This document shows positions 1-7,166 of a DNA stretch of 14,791 bases, piece by piece (the stretch's first letter is position 1; every line of letters starts with the position of its first letter). Made by a program: the position numbers and the translations under genes. The notes beneath the pieces are model-generated. The model worked only from the letters and a program-made list of their open reading frames with translations, did not search any database and was not told where the DNA came from. Origin of the DNA: Betaproteobacteria bacterium RIFCSPLOWO2_02_FULL_62_17 (GTDB taxonomy: Bacteria; Pseudomonadota; Gammaproteobacteria; Burkholderiales; SG8-39). The DNA lies in the NCBI GenBank assembly GCA_001770355.1, contig MEQV01000290.1, positions 6,195 through 20,985 of the forward strand, given 5' to 3'.

Positions 1-60
1 AATAAGCAGTCGATTGGCGGCCGCGAACGGGGCTGGGCGCCGGATTTCGGGTATTATTAA
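1..60 (+). CDS. possible 3' end of an upstream gene (partial)
   Basis: Frame 1 is open from the first base to a TAA at 58-60, giving a 19-residue tail that ends in WAPDFGYY. An AT-rich stretch follows directly, as expected after the end of a gene. I do not recognise the tail and cannot link it to MlaD or any other family. A 19-codon open stretch could be chance in GC-rich DNA. The call rests only on the reading frame and on the compositional change after the stop. Confidence 0.3.
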   Translation, partial: NKQSIGGRERGWAPDFGYY

Positions 61-92
61 TCTTTAATATAAACAGTAGGTTATTTGACTTC
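49..92 (+). promoter_or_regulatory. AT-rich leader of mlaA, possible promoter
   Basis: Positions 52-80 are strongly AT-rich in an otherwise GC-rich region. They contain TAATAT at 65-70, a fair match to a sigma-70 -10 box. No good -35 box lies 16-18 nt upstream (the bases there read about GGATTT), so the promoter is tentative. An AGTAGG at about 75-80 is a weak and rather distant ribosome-binding site for the mlaA start at 93. Confidence 0.25.
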
Positions 93-944
93 ATGCGGTG
101 CGGTAACAAAAGAATGCTGTTGCTCTTGGTGCTCGCCTTTGCCTTGGCGGGTTGCGCTGCGCCGGGTGGCAGCCCGCGGGATCCTATCGAACCGTTCAAT
201 AGAGCGATATTCAGCTTTAACGAAACCGTTGACGATGCGGTCATACGGCCGGTTGCGCGGGGCTATCGCGCGCTATTGCCGGAACTGCTGCGTACCGGCG
301 TGAGTAATTTTTTCTCGAATCTGGAAGATGTCTGGATCGGCGCAAATGACCTGCTGCAGGGAAAGGTGGCCGACGGGGTACAGGATCTGGCGCGGTTTAT
401 TTTCAATACCAGTTTTGGTCTGTTGGGTGTGCTGGATGTGTCCACGGATTTCAATCTGCCCAAACACAACGAAGACTTTGGGCAGACCCTTGGCCGCTGG
501 GGCGCGGGTCCCGGGCCCTACCTGGTGTTGCCGCTGTTCGGCTCGAGCAGTATCCGCGATGGCCTGGGTTTCATGGTGGATTTCAAGGCGGATTTTGTGC
601 GCAATATCGATCACATTGCGACACGCAATACGCTGTTCGCCACGCGCACGATCAACACGCGGGCCAATCTGCTGGACATCGGCAAGGTTGCCGAGGAAGC
701 GGCATTGGACAAGTACCGGTTCCTGCGCGACGCCTATTTCCAGCGCCGCCGAAACCTCATCTATGACGGCGATCCTCCGCGCGAACCCGATTCGTCTGCG
801 TTGCAGGAGCAGAGCGAGCAACGGCTCGTGTCTCTACCCATCAGCCCGGCAGTTGCCGGGAGCGCGGAGCAAAGCGATGTTGCGGATATTCTGGCCGCGC
901 AGCCCGTCACAGCCGGCGGTTTTGAACAATCAACGACCCACTAG
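93..944 (+). CDS. mlaA: MlaA (VacJ) outer-membrane lipoprotein of the Mla lipid-asymmetry system
   Basis: MlaA sits in the outer membrane and removes mislocalised phospholipid from the outer leaflet, passing it to periplasmic MlaC. The 283-residue product begins with a lipoprotein signal: K6-R7, a hydrophobic run, then the lipobox L18-A19-G20-C21, where C21 would be acylated. After it comes the family motif DPIEPFNR (residues 30-37) and the following FNETVDDAVIRPVARGY stretch, typical of MlaA. The start at 93 is preferred over the ATG at 114 because it keeps the basic residues of the signal peptide. About 50 residues at the C-terminus are rich in Ser, Glu, Gln and Ala and look disordered; the length is at the upper end for the family. 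mlaC follows after 12 nt. Confidence 0.93.
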   Translation: MRCGNKRMLLLLVLAFALAGCAAPGGSPRDPIEPFNRAIFSFNETVDDAVIRPVARGYRALLPELLRTGVSNFFSNLEDVWIGANDLLQGKVADGVQDLARFIFNTSFGLLGVLDVSTDFNLPKHNEDFGQTLGRWGAGPGPYLVLPLFGSSSIRDGLGFMVDFKADFVRNIDHIATRNTLFATRTINTRANLLDIGKVAEEAALDKYRFLRDAYFQRRRNLIYDGDPPREPDSSALQEQSEQRLVSLPISPAVAGSAEQSDVADILAAQPVTAGGFEQSTTH

Positions 945-956
945 ATTTTTCGTCCT

Positions 957-1577
957 ATGATCAGAGCATTCATTTTTTCAATTTTGATCGGGTTCCTGCC
1001 CGGTTTCGCCATTGCCCAGGCGCCGCAGGCGGCTGACCAGTTGGTCCAGGGGATTACCACCGAGGTCATCGGGATTATCAAGAAGGACAAGGAAATCCAG
1101 TCCGGCAATTCCAAGAGGATCCAGCAACTGGTTGAAAGCCGCGTGCTTCCGCATTTCAATTTCGCGAGAATGACGCAGATTGCCATGGCGGTGAATTGGC
1201 GGCGCGCCAGTGCGCAGCAGCAACAGGCTTTGGTGGCGGAATTCAAAACCTTGCTGGTGCGAACCTATTCCAACGCGCTTTCACTGTATCGGGATCAGGT
1301 GATCGATTTCAAACCGTTGCGAGCGAGGCCCGAGGACACGGAAGTGACGGTGCGCTCCGAGATCAAGCAGCGCGGTCAGCAAGCGCTCGCATTGGATTAC
1401 GACATGGAAAAGACCAGCCAGGGCTGGAAGGTCTACGACGTCAAGGTTGGCGGCGTCAGTCTGGTCAGTACCTACCGGGAGGATTTCGCCGGGCAGGTCA
1501 GGGATGCCGGCATCGATGGATTGATCAAGGTGCTCGTTTCCAAGAACCGGCAGTTGGAAGCCAAGGCAAGATCGTGA
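957..1577 (+). CDS. mlaC: MlaC periplasmic phospholipid-binding protein
   Basis: MlaC is the soluble periplasmic carrier that takes phospholipid between outer-membrane MlaA and the inner-membrane MlaFEDB complex. The 206-residue protein starts with a Sec signal peptide and a likely cleavage after A18-I19-A20. The mature part has the Tol-Tol/Ttg2D pattern: residues about 55-75 read VLPHFNFARMTQIAM, followed by an FKTLLVRTYSNAL segment and a C-terminal GWKVYDVKVGGVSLVSTYR block, which is highly characteristic. No Shine-Dalgarno sequence stands before the ATG, and only 12 nt separate it from mlaA, so translation is probably coupled. Its TGA overlaps the GTG start of mlaB. Confidence 0.94.
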   Translation: MIRAFIFSILIGFLPGFAIAQAPQAADQLVQGITTEVIGIIKKDKEIQSGNSKRIQQLVESRVLPHFNFARMTQIAMAVNWRRASAQQQQALVAEFKTLLVRTYSNALSLYRDQVIDFKPLRARPEDTEVTVRSEIKQRGQQALALDYDMEKTSQGWKVYDVKVGGVSLVSTYREDFAGQVRDAGIDGLIKVLVSKNRQLEAKARS

Positions 1578-1855
1578 TCCGGCGCGAAGGCGATGCGTTG
1601 AGGGTGACCGGGCCGCTCACGATGCAAACCGTGGCGGAGCTCGCCGAAGCGGTCGAGGAGCATTTTCGGACGGGCGCGAATCAGATTGATTTCGCGGAAG
1701 TTACCGAAGTGGATTCCTCCGCGGTCGCTTTGACGCTCGAATGGCAGCGTCTCGCGGCGCGAAACAACATATTGCTTCGGTTGCTCAATCTGCCTGCAGC
1801 GATGCTCAATTTGTCCAAACTATACGGGGTTTCCGAGCTCGTCCAGCCGAGCTGA
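1574..1855 (+). CDS. mlaB: MlaB STAS-domain protein of the Mla ABC transporter
   Basis: This is a small cytoplasmic STAS-domain protein that in E. coli binds the ATPase MlaF and is needed for activity of the MlaFEDB complex. I start it at GTG 1574, whose last two bases are shared with the mlaC stop (GTGA overlap). This gives 93 residues, the usual size; the same frame stays open upstream through mlaC, but that part is an out-of-frame shadow. The residues TEVDSSAVAL (about 44-53) form the STAS signature around the conserved Ser/Thr position. LLRLLNLPAAMLNLSKLYGV follows as the final helix, as in this family. An AAGG lies 7 nt before the GTG. Assignment as MlaB rests on the STAS fold plus position behind mlaA and mlaC. 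Confidence 0.88.
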   Translation: MIRREGDALRVTGPLTMQTVAELAEAVEEHFRTGANQIDFAEVTEVDSSAVALTLEWQRLAARNNILLRLLNLPAAMLNLSKLYGVSELVQPS

Positions 1856-1864
1856 AGCGGATCC

Positions 1865-1901
1865 ACGGCGCGACCGCGGCACAGCCGAGCCGCCGTTTTT
1901 T
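1865..1901 (+). terminator. possible intrinsic terminator between mlaB and the ABC exporter genes
   Basis: ACGGCG (1865-1870) can pair with CGCCGT (1891-1896), and inside it CGGC (1877-1880) can pair with GCCG (1884-1887). A run of six T (1896-1901) follows the outer arm. The arms are GC-rich and placed as in a rho-independent terminator, 10 nt after the mlaB stop. The internal part of the stem is imperfect, so it may only attenuate. It would separate the mla genes from the downstream exporter. Confidence 0.4.
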
Positions 1902-1939
1902 CACCCATTTATCCACTGGCTGTTTCACGGCGTATTCCC

Positions 1940-2845
1940 ATGACCGCGGCTATCGAGATCGAGCAGGTTTCCAAGCGCTTCGGGTCGCTGCAGGCATTGG
2001 ATAAGGTCTCGCTGCAGATAAACCAGGGTGAATTTTTCGCATTGCTCGGGCCCAACGGAGCCGGCAAGACGACGCTGATCAGCACCTTGGCGGGCCTGGT
2101 CAAGGCGGACTCCGGTACCGCCCGGATCATGGGCTTTGATGTGGTTCGAGAGTACCGGCAGGCGCGACGGTCGCTGGGGGTGGTTCCGCAGGAGCTGGTA
2201 TTTGACCCATTCTTCAGCGTTCGCGAGACGCTGCGGATTCAGTCCGGATATTTTGGCTTGCGATCCAACGACGACTGGATCGACGAGGTCATGGCAAACC
2301 TCGATTTGACCGCGAAGGCCGATGTCAACATGCGCGCGCTCTCGGGCGGCATGAAGCGCCGCGTGCTGGTCGCCCAGGCGCTGGTGCACAAGCCGCCGGT
2401 AATCGTATTGGACGAACCCACTGCCGGTGTCGATGTCGAGCTTCGCCAGGGGCTGTGGCAATTCGTGCAGCGCTTGAATCGCGATGGTCACACCGTGGTG
2501 CTCACGACACATTATCTGGAGGAGGCTGAGACGCTGTGCGAGCGTATCGCCATGCTCAAGCAAGGCAGATTGGTTGCGCTTGATTCAAGGTCGAATCTTG
2601 TCAGGCGTCTGCATAATCTTCGTCTCAGGGTACGCATTTCAGGAAATCTTCCAGCGTCGCTCACCGAGTTGGATCATGGCCCCCACAACGGGGCGCATGT
2701 GCTTTGGTTGCGCGATTATGCCGAGTTGGAGCCGACACTCGCGATTCTGCGGCAAGCAGGCTGCGCGCTCCTGGAAATGGAGCTGGAACAACCCGACCTG
2801 GAAGACGTGTTCCTGGAGATCATGAAGCGGGAGGATAGAACTTGA
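1940..2845 (+). CDS. yadG: ABC-2 type exporter ATP-binding protein (YadG-like)
   Basis: This is the nucleotide-binding subunit of an exporter that pairs with the permease encoded next. Of its 301 residues, the first ~215 are a complete ABC domain: Walker A GPNGAGKTT (37-45), Q-loop Gln at 84, signature LSGGM (134-138), Walker B VIVLDE (154-159) with catalytic E159, and H-loop His191. The DEPTAGVD stretch and the following TTHYLEEAE are typical of the CcmA/YadG group. The last ~85 residues form the extension usual in this subfamily. The substrate is not known from sequence; it should not be confused with MlaF. The gene ends TTGA, overlapping the start of the permease by 4 nt. Confidence 0.9.
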   Translation: MTAAIEIEQVSKRFGSLQALDKVSLQINQGEFFALLGPNGAGKTTLISTLAGLVKADSGTARIMGFDVVREYRQARRSLGVVPQELVFDPFFSVRETLRIQSGYFGLRSNDDWIDEVMANLDLTAKADVNMRALSGGMKRRVLVAQALVHKPPVIVLDEPTAGVDVELRQGLWQFVQRLNRDGHTVVLTTHYLEEAETLCERIAMLKQGRLVALDSRSNLVRRLHNLRLRVRISGNLPASLTELDHGPHNGAHVLWLRDYAELEPTLAILRQAGCALLEMELEQPDLEDVFLEIMKREDRT

Positions 2846-3597
2846 GCGGGTTTCTGACCCTGTTTCGCAAGGAGGTGCTGCGCTTTGGCAAGGTGGCCAC
2901 GCAGACTGTCGGCGCACCGGTGTTGACCTCGCTGCTCTACCTGCTGGTTTTTTCGCATTTGATGGCGGGCAGGTTGCGTGTCTATGACGCCGTACCCTAT
3001 AGCGCGTTTCTGGTGCCGGGGCTGGTGATGATGTCCATGCTGCAGAATTCCTTCGCCAACAGTTCGTCATCTATCATTCAGTCGAAAATGACCGGCAACA
3101 TCATTTTTGTGCTGTTGCCGCCCTTGTCTTACTGGGAGTTTTTTTGCGGCTATGTCCTTGCGGCAGTGGTCCGCGGAGTGGTCGTCGGCACGGGAGTGTT
3201 GCTCATTACCTTGCCCTTTGCCGATGTATCGCTGCAGCATTTTGGATGGATCCTCGCTTTTGCCCTGGTGGGTTGCGCCCTGTTGGGTACCTTGGGTCTG
3301 ATCGCCGGCATGCTCGCCGACAAAATAGACCAGGTGGCGGCATTCCAGAATTTTCTGATCATGCCGCTGACATTTTTGTCCGGCGTCTTCTATTCGATAC
3401 ATTCCCTGCCGCCGATCTGGCAGGATGTTTCCCATCTCAACCCCTTTTTCTACATGATTGACGGATTCCGCTATGGTTTTTTTGGCATATCCGATGTCGA
3501 TCCCATGGTCAGTTTCGCCGTTACGCTGGTTGCCCTCGCGGCAGGTGCCGGCTTCGCCCTGACAATGCTGAAAAGCGGCTACAAACTGAGATTCTGA
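2842..3597 (+). CDS. yadH: ABC-2 type exporter permease (YadH-like)
   Basis: This is the membrane subunit of the exporter, working with the upstream ATPase in the inner membrane. It has 251 residues and about six hydrophobic segments: 23-40, 54-72, 101-124, 136-158, 168-186 and 222-242. The motif NPFFYMIDGFRYGF (200-213) and the preceding LTFLSGVFYSIHSLPP stretch are typical of the ABC-2 permease family of YadH. The start is a TTG at 2842 within the TTGA overlap; a good Shine-Dalgarno sequence, GGGAGGA (2829-2835), lies 6 nt upstream and supports it. In many betaproteobacteria this pair stands between the mla genes and ibaG-murA, but what it exports is unknown to me. Confidence 0.88.
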   Translation: MSGFLTLFRKEVLRFGKVATQTVGAPVLTSLLYLLVFSHLMAGRLRVYDAVPYSAFLVPGLVMMSMLQNSFANSSSSIIQSKMTGNIIFVLLPPLSYWEFFCGYVLAAVVRGVVVGTGVLLITLPFADVSLQHFGWILAFALVGCALLGTLGLIAGMLADKIDQVAAFQNFLIMPLTFLSGVFYSIHSLPPIWQDVSHLNPFFYMIDGFRYGFFGISDVDPMVSFAVTLVALAAGAGFALTMLKSGYKLRF

Positions 3598-3611
3598 AAC
3601 GGAGATTCGTC

Positions 3612-3854
3612 ATGGTCACACCCGAGCAGGTACGCGAATACATCGCCAAGGGCCTCGAATGCGAAACGCTTGAGGTCGCCGGAGATGGCCAGCATTTCGA
3701 GGCGTTGATCGTGAGCGCCGCGTTCATCGGCAAGAACCGGGTGCAGCGCCATCAGGCCGTTTATGCCGCCCTCGGCGAGCGCATGCGCGAGGAGGTTCAC
3801 GCCTTGTCGATGAAAACCCTGACGCCGGAGGAATGGGCGGCCGCGCGTGGATAA
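3612..3854 (+). CDS. ibaG: BolA-family protein (IbaG/YrbA type)
   Basis: This is an 80-residue BolA-like protein. Such proteins partner with monothiol glutaredoxins and are linked to iron-sulfur cluster handling and acid or envelope stress. The sequence carries the class pattern: DGQHFEALIVS (25-35) with His28, then KNRVQRHQAVYAAL (41-54), and EVHALSMKTLTPEEW (61-75) with the invariant BolA His at 63. The MKTLTPEEW ending fits the IbaG subgroup. IbaG lies directly before murA in E. coli and close to mla, as here, which supports the assignment. A GGAG at 3601-3604 lies 7 nt before the ATG. The stop codon lies inside the start region of murA (8-nt overlap). Confidence 0.9.
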   Translation: MVTPEQVREYIAKGLECETLEVAGDGQHFEALIVSAAFIGKNRVQRHQAVYAALGERMREEVHALSMKTLTPEEWAAARG

Positions 3855-5097
3855 GCTTCTGATTCAAGGGGGCAGGCGTCTTGCCGGCGAGGTCTGCATT
3901 TCAGGCGCAAAAAATGCCGCGTTGCCGATCATGTGCGCCGCGCTGCTGACCCCTGAAAAACTGAATCTGTCCAATGTTCCGCGGCTGCGCGACGTCAGAA
4001 CGCTCCTGGAATTGCTGGGCCGCATCGGCGTGAGGTACACAGCCGAGGGCAGTTCGCTGGAACTGTGCGCCGACGCGCCAGCCGAACCGGTCGCGCCCTA
4101 TGATCTGGTGAAAACGATGCGGGCTTCCATTCTGGTTCTCGGACCGTTGCTGGCGCGTTGCGGCGAGGCGCGGGTTTCGCTACCCGGAGGTTGCGCGATT
4201 GGACTGCGCCCGGTGGACCTGCATATCAAGGGACTGCAGGCCATGGGCGCCCAGATTCACGTTGAGCAGGGATACGTGGTCGCGCGAGCGCGGCGTTTGC
4301 AAGGGGCCCGCCTGGTAATGGATTTGGTGACGGTGACCGGGACCGAGAATCTCATGATGGCGGCCTGTCTCGCCGAGGGTACGACCGTTATCGAAAACGC
4401 CGCCCGGGAACCGGAGGTCGTGGATCTCGCGAATTGTCTGGTGTCGATGGGCGCGCGTGTTCGTGGCGCAGGCAGCGACGTGATTACTGTTGAGGGTGTC
4501 GCGGGACTGCATGGCGCGAGCCATTGCATCATGCCGGACCGGATCGAAACCGGGACCTTTCTCGCCGCGGCCGCGGCCACCGGCGGTTCCGTGCGGCTTA
4601 GCAACGCCAGAAGCGACACTTTGGATGCGGTCATTGACAAGCTGCGGGAATCCGGCGCGAACATTGAGTCAGGCGCCGGCACCATCTCACTGACCATGAA
4701 CGGGCGGCCCAGGAGCGTGAGCGTGCGCACCGCCCCGTACCCGGCCTTTCCTACCGACATGCAGGCGCAGTTCATGGCGCTCAACGCCGTCGCCGAGGGC
4801 ACGGCCGTGATTAATGAAACCATCTTCGAAAATCGTTTCATGCATGCACTGGAACTGCAGCGCCTGGGAGCGGACATTGAACTTTCAGGTCATACCGCGG
4901 TGGTGCGCGGTCTGGGCGCCTTGCAGGGTGCCACGGTAATGGCCACGGATCTGCGAGCGTCGGCGAGTCTGGTGATTGCCGGCCTGGTCGCGCAAGGCGA
5001 AACCACAGTTGACCGCATCTACCATCTGGATCGCGGCTATGAACAGATCGAGCGGAAACTCTCCCAGCTGGGCGCCAGCATCAGGCGCGTTCACTGA
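3847..5097 (+). CDS. murA: UDP-N-acetylglucosamine 1-carboxyvinyltransferase MurA
   Basis: MurA catalyses the first committed step of peptidoglycan synthesis, transferring enolpyruvyl from PEP to UDP-GlcNAc in the cytoplasm. The product has 416 residues (E. coli 419). Key residues are present: K22-N23 in SGAKNAALP, R92 in MRASI, the active-site Cys116 in LPGGCAIG (113-120), the DRIETGTF block (231-238), D304 in FPTDMQAQF, and R396 in the final RGYE. Cys116 predicts sensitivity to fosfomycin, since Cys-to-Asp variants are the resistant ones. The start is GTG 3847, overlapping the end of ibaG; GGAGG at 3827-3831 is rather far upstream, so coupling with ibaG is likely. Confidence 0.97.
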   Translation: MDKLLIQGGRRLAGEVCISGAKNAALPIMCAALLTPEKLNLSNVPRLRDVRTLLELLGRIGVRYTAEGSSLELCADAPAEPVAPYDLVKTMRASILVLGPLLARCGEARVSLPGGCAIGLRPVDLHIKGLQAMGAQIHVEQGYVVARARRLQGARLVMDLVTVTGTENLMMAACLAEGTTVIENAAREPEVVDLANCLVSMGARVRGAGSDVITVEGVAGLHGASHCIMPDRIETGTFLAAAAATGGSVRLSNARSDTLDAVIDKLRESGANIESGAGTISLTMNGRPRSVSVRTAPYPAFPTDMQAQFMALNAVAEGTAVINETIFENRFMHALELQRLGADIELSGHTAVVRGLGALQGATVMATDLRASASLVIAGLVAQGETTVDRIYHLDRGYEQIERKLSQLGASIRRVH

Positions 5098-5174
5098 GCG
5101 CCGGCGAGGCAAAGGCGAATTTCCGGTGACGCTTTCCGCGCCGCCAGCCGCTATCGGGCAGCGCCTCCAAATCC

Positions 5175-5204
5175 ATGATTTCCTTGAATTCCTTGCTGTA
5201 AAAT
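5175..5204 (+). promoter_or_regulatory. possible promoter of the his operon
   Basis: The 132-nt gap before hisG is the natural place for a his promoter. TAAAAT (5199-5204) is a good -10 candidate, 25 nt before the chosen hisG start. The only -35 candidate at suitable spacing is a poor ATGATT (5175-5180, spacer 18). The gap has no run of histidine codons, so there is no sign of a His leader-peptide attenuator. A short ATCGC/GCGAT hairpin (5203-5207 with 5216-5220) overlaps the expected start of the transcript. Confidence 0.35.
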
Positions 5205-5229
5205 CGCCTTTTTGCGCGATGCGGAACAC

Positions 5230-5865
5230 GTGATCACCATTGCACTGTCCAAAGGCCGGATCTTCGACGAAACGCTGCCACTGCTTGAAGCGGCTGGCAT
5301 CCGCCCCGCGGAGAATCCCGAACAATCACGCAAGCTGATCATCGGCACCTCGCGAACCGATGTGCGGTTGCTGATTGTTCGCGCGGCGGATACGCCGACT
5401 TACGTCCAATACGGCGCCGCCGAGCTCGGTATCGCCGGGAAGGATGTGCTGCTGGAGCATGGCGGCATAGGACTGTATCAGCCGCTGGATCTGCGCATTG
5501 CCGCCTGTCGAATGGCGGTCGCGGCGCCGGAAGGTTTCGATTACGCCAGCACCGTTCGTAAGGGCGGGCGGCTTCGCGTGGCAACCAAGTACATGCAGAC
5601 CGCGCGCGAGCACTTCGCCGCGAAAGGGGTGCATGTCGACCTGATCAAGCTCTATGGCTCCATGGAGCTCGCGCCGCTGGTGGGATTGGCCGACGCCATT
5701 GTCGATTTGGTTTCCACCGGATCCACTTTGCGGGCCAATAATCTGCGGGTGGTCGAGGAAATCGTTCGGATCAGTGCCAGGTTGATTGTCAATCAAGCGG
5801 CGTTGAAATTGAAGCGCGAGGAGATCCAGCGGATTCTCGACGCATTTTCCAAGGCGGTTGGCTGA
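5230..5865 (+). CDS. hisG: ATP phosphoribosyltransferase catalytic subunit, short form
   Basis: HisG condenses ATP and PRPP, the first step of histidine synthesis. From GTG 5230 the product has 211 residues and begins ITIALSKGRIFDETLPLL, the standard N-terminus. The upstream in-frame TTG at 5212 would add six unconserved residues and lacks a Shine-Dalgarno sequence, so I reject it. The PRPP-binding block DAIVDLVSTGSTLRAN lies at 155-170. The protein ends soon after this block and lacks the ~80-residue regulatory ACT-like domain of long HisG. It is therefore the short form, which works as a hetero-octamer with HisZ; no hisZ lies in this window. hisD starts on the last base of the stop codon. 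Confidence 0.95.
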   Translation: MITIALSKGRIFDETLPLLEAAGIRPAENPEQSRKLIIGTSRTDVRLLIVRAADTPTYVQYGAAELGIAGKDVLLEHGGIGLYQPLDLRIAACRMAVAAPEGFDYASTVRKGGRLRVATKYMQTAREHFAAKGVHVDLIKLYGSMELAPLVGLADAIVDLVSTGSTLRANNLRVVEEIVRISARLIVNQAALKLKREEIQRILDAFSKAVG

Positions 5866-7166
5866 TGTCGCGGATGCGCCTCCTGTCCTCGGTGCAAGCG
5901 GATTTTGGCGCGCGGCTTGCCGCGCTTACCGCGGTAGAGGCGACGCGCAATTCCGCGGTCGAGAGCATTGTGCTCGAAGTGATCGAGGCAGTGCAAAAAC
6001 TGGGGGATGCGGCCCTGCTGCAATATACCAACCGCTTTGACCGGATCGATGCGGCCCATATGGGCGAACTGGAAATCCCAGTTGCGCAACTGCGGGCGGC
6101 GTTGGACGGCTTGAATCCAGCCCTTCGATCGGCACTGCAGGCCGCCGCGGACAGGATTCGGGAATTTCATGAACGCCAGCGGTCGGATTCGTGGGAGTAC
6201 ACCGAGGCCGATGGTACCCGGCTTGGGCAGCGCGTCACGCCGCTTGAACGGGTGGGCCTGTATGTCCCCGGGGGCCGCGCCGCGTATCCCTCATCGGTGC
6301 TGATGAACGCGGTGCCGGCGAAAATCGCGGGGGTTCGCGAGCTTGTCATGGTTACTCCCACGCCCGGCGGCGAACGCAACCAACTGGTGCTCGCCGCGGC
6401 GGCGATAGCAGGCGTAGATCGCGTGATCGCGATTGGCGGCGCGCAGGCGATCGCGGCGCTTGCCTACGGCACTCAGACAATTCCAAGGGTGGACAAAATT
6501 GTAGGGCCGGGGAATGCCTATGTGGCCGCCGCGAAACGCCACGTATTCGGCGATGTGGGCATAGACATGATCGCCGGTCCTTCGGAGATATTGATTATCT
6601 GTGATGGCGGCACTGAACCAGACTGGATCGCGATGGATTTGCTCGCGCAAGCCGAGCATGATGAGATGGCGCAGGCCATTCTGCTTTCTCCGGATGCCGG
6701 TTTTATAGGGAAGGTTGCGGCAAGCATCGAGCGGCTGCTCGCCGATTTGCCGCGGCGTGTGGTGGCCGGCGCTTCCCTTGAGCGGCGCGGCGCGCTGATC
6801 CAGACGCGCGATCTGGAGGATGCCTGTGAAATCGCAAATCTGATCGCCCCCGAGCACCTGGAGCTATCTGTCGAGGAGCCCGAGAAATGGGCCGGCCGCA
6901 TCCACAATGCCGGCGCGATGTTTCTTGGACGTTACAGTTCCGAAGCGCTTGGCGACTATTGCGCAGGACCTAACCATGTGCTGCCGACCTCCCGCAGCGC
7001 GCGCTTTTCTTCTCCCCTTGGCGTTTATGACTTTCAGAAGCGCAGCAGCCTGATCCAGGTATCGCCCTCCGGCGCGCAAACGCTTGGCAGGCTCGCGGCG
7101 ACGCTTGCCGACGGCGAGGGCTTGGCTGCCCATGCCCGCTCCGCGATGTTGAGGGTCGAGTCCTGA
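5865..7166 (+). CDS. hisD: histidinol dehydrogenase
   Basis: HisD oxidises L-histidinol to L-histidine in two NAD-dependent steps, the end of the pathway. The 433-residue product matches the E. coli length (434). Zinc ligands are visible as Q262 and H265 in QAEHDE, D364 in GDYCAGPNH and H423 near the C-terminus; E330-H331 in APEHLEL are the catalytic pair. Other landmarks are LYVPGGRAAYPSS (132-144), GGAQAIAALAYGT (191-203) and KIVGPGNAYV (211-220). The ATG at 5865 overlaps the hisG stop by one base (TGATG); a second in-frame ATG lies nine bases later and could be the true start. The end overlaps hisC in the same way. Confidence 0.97.
   Translation: MSRMRLLSSVQADFGARLAALTAVEATRNSAVESIVLEVIEAVQKLGDAALLQYTNRFDRIDAAHMGELEIPVAQLRAALDGLNPALRSALQAAADRIREFHERQRSDSWEYTEADGTRLGQRVTPLERVGLYVPGGRAAYPSSVLMNAVPAKIAGVRELVMVTPTPGGERNQLVLAAAAIAGVDRVIAIGGAQAIAALAYGTQTIPRVDKIVGPGNAYVAAAKRHVFGDVGIDMIAGPSEILIICDGGTEPDWIAMDLLAQAEHDEMAQAILLSPDAGFIGKVAASIERLLADLPRRVVAGASLERRGALIQTRDLEDACEIANLIAPEHLELSVEEPEKWAGRIHNAGAMFLGRYSSEALGDYCAGPNHVLPTSRSARFSSPLGVYDFQKRSSLIQVSPSGAQTLGRLAATLADGEGLAAHARSAMLRVES

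Noticed and set aside
1196..1573. 5' extension of the mlaB frame back through mlaC
   Set aside because: The extension is out-of-frame mlaC sequence. GTG 1574 gives a normal-sized STAS protein and the usual stop-start overlap.
1925..2563. 212-codon - strand frame opposite the ABC ATPase gene
   Set aside because: The ATPase on the + strand has every expected motif; the opposite frame has none.
5098..5229. Possible third copy of the hisB-flanking repeat before hisG (GCGCCG and GCAGCGC words shared)
   Set aside because: The alignment needs large gaps, and the two stems cannot be formed; the shared words are short and GC-rich.
5098..5229. Histidine leader-peptide attenuator
   Set aside because: No run of CAC/CAT codons in a small open frame and no terminator with a T-run is present.
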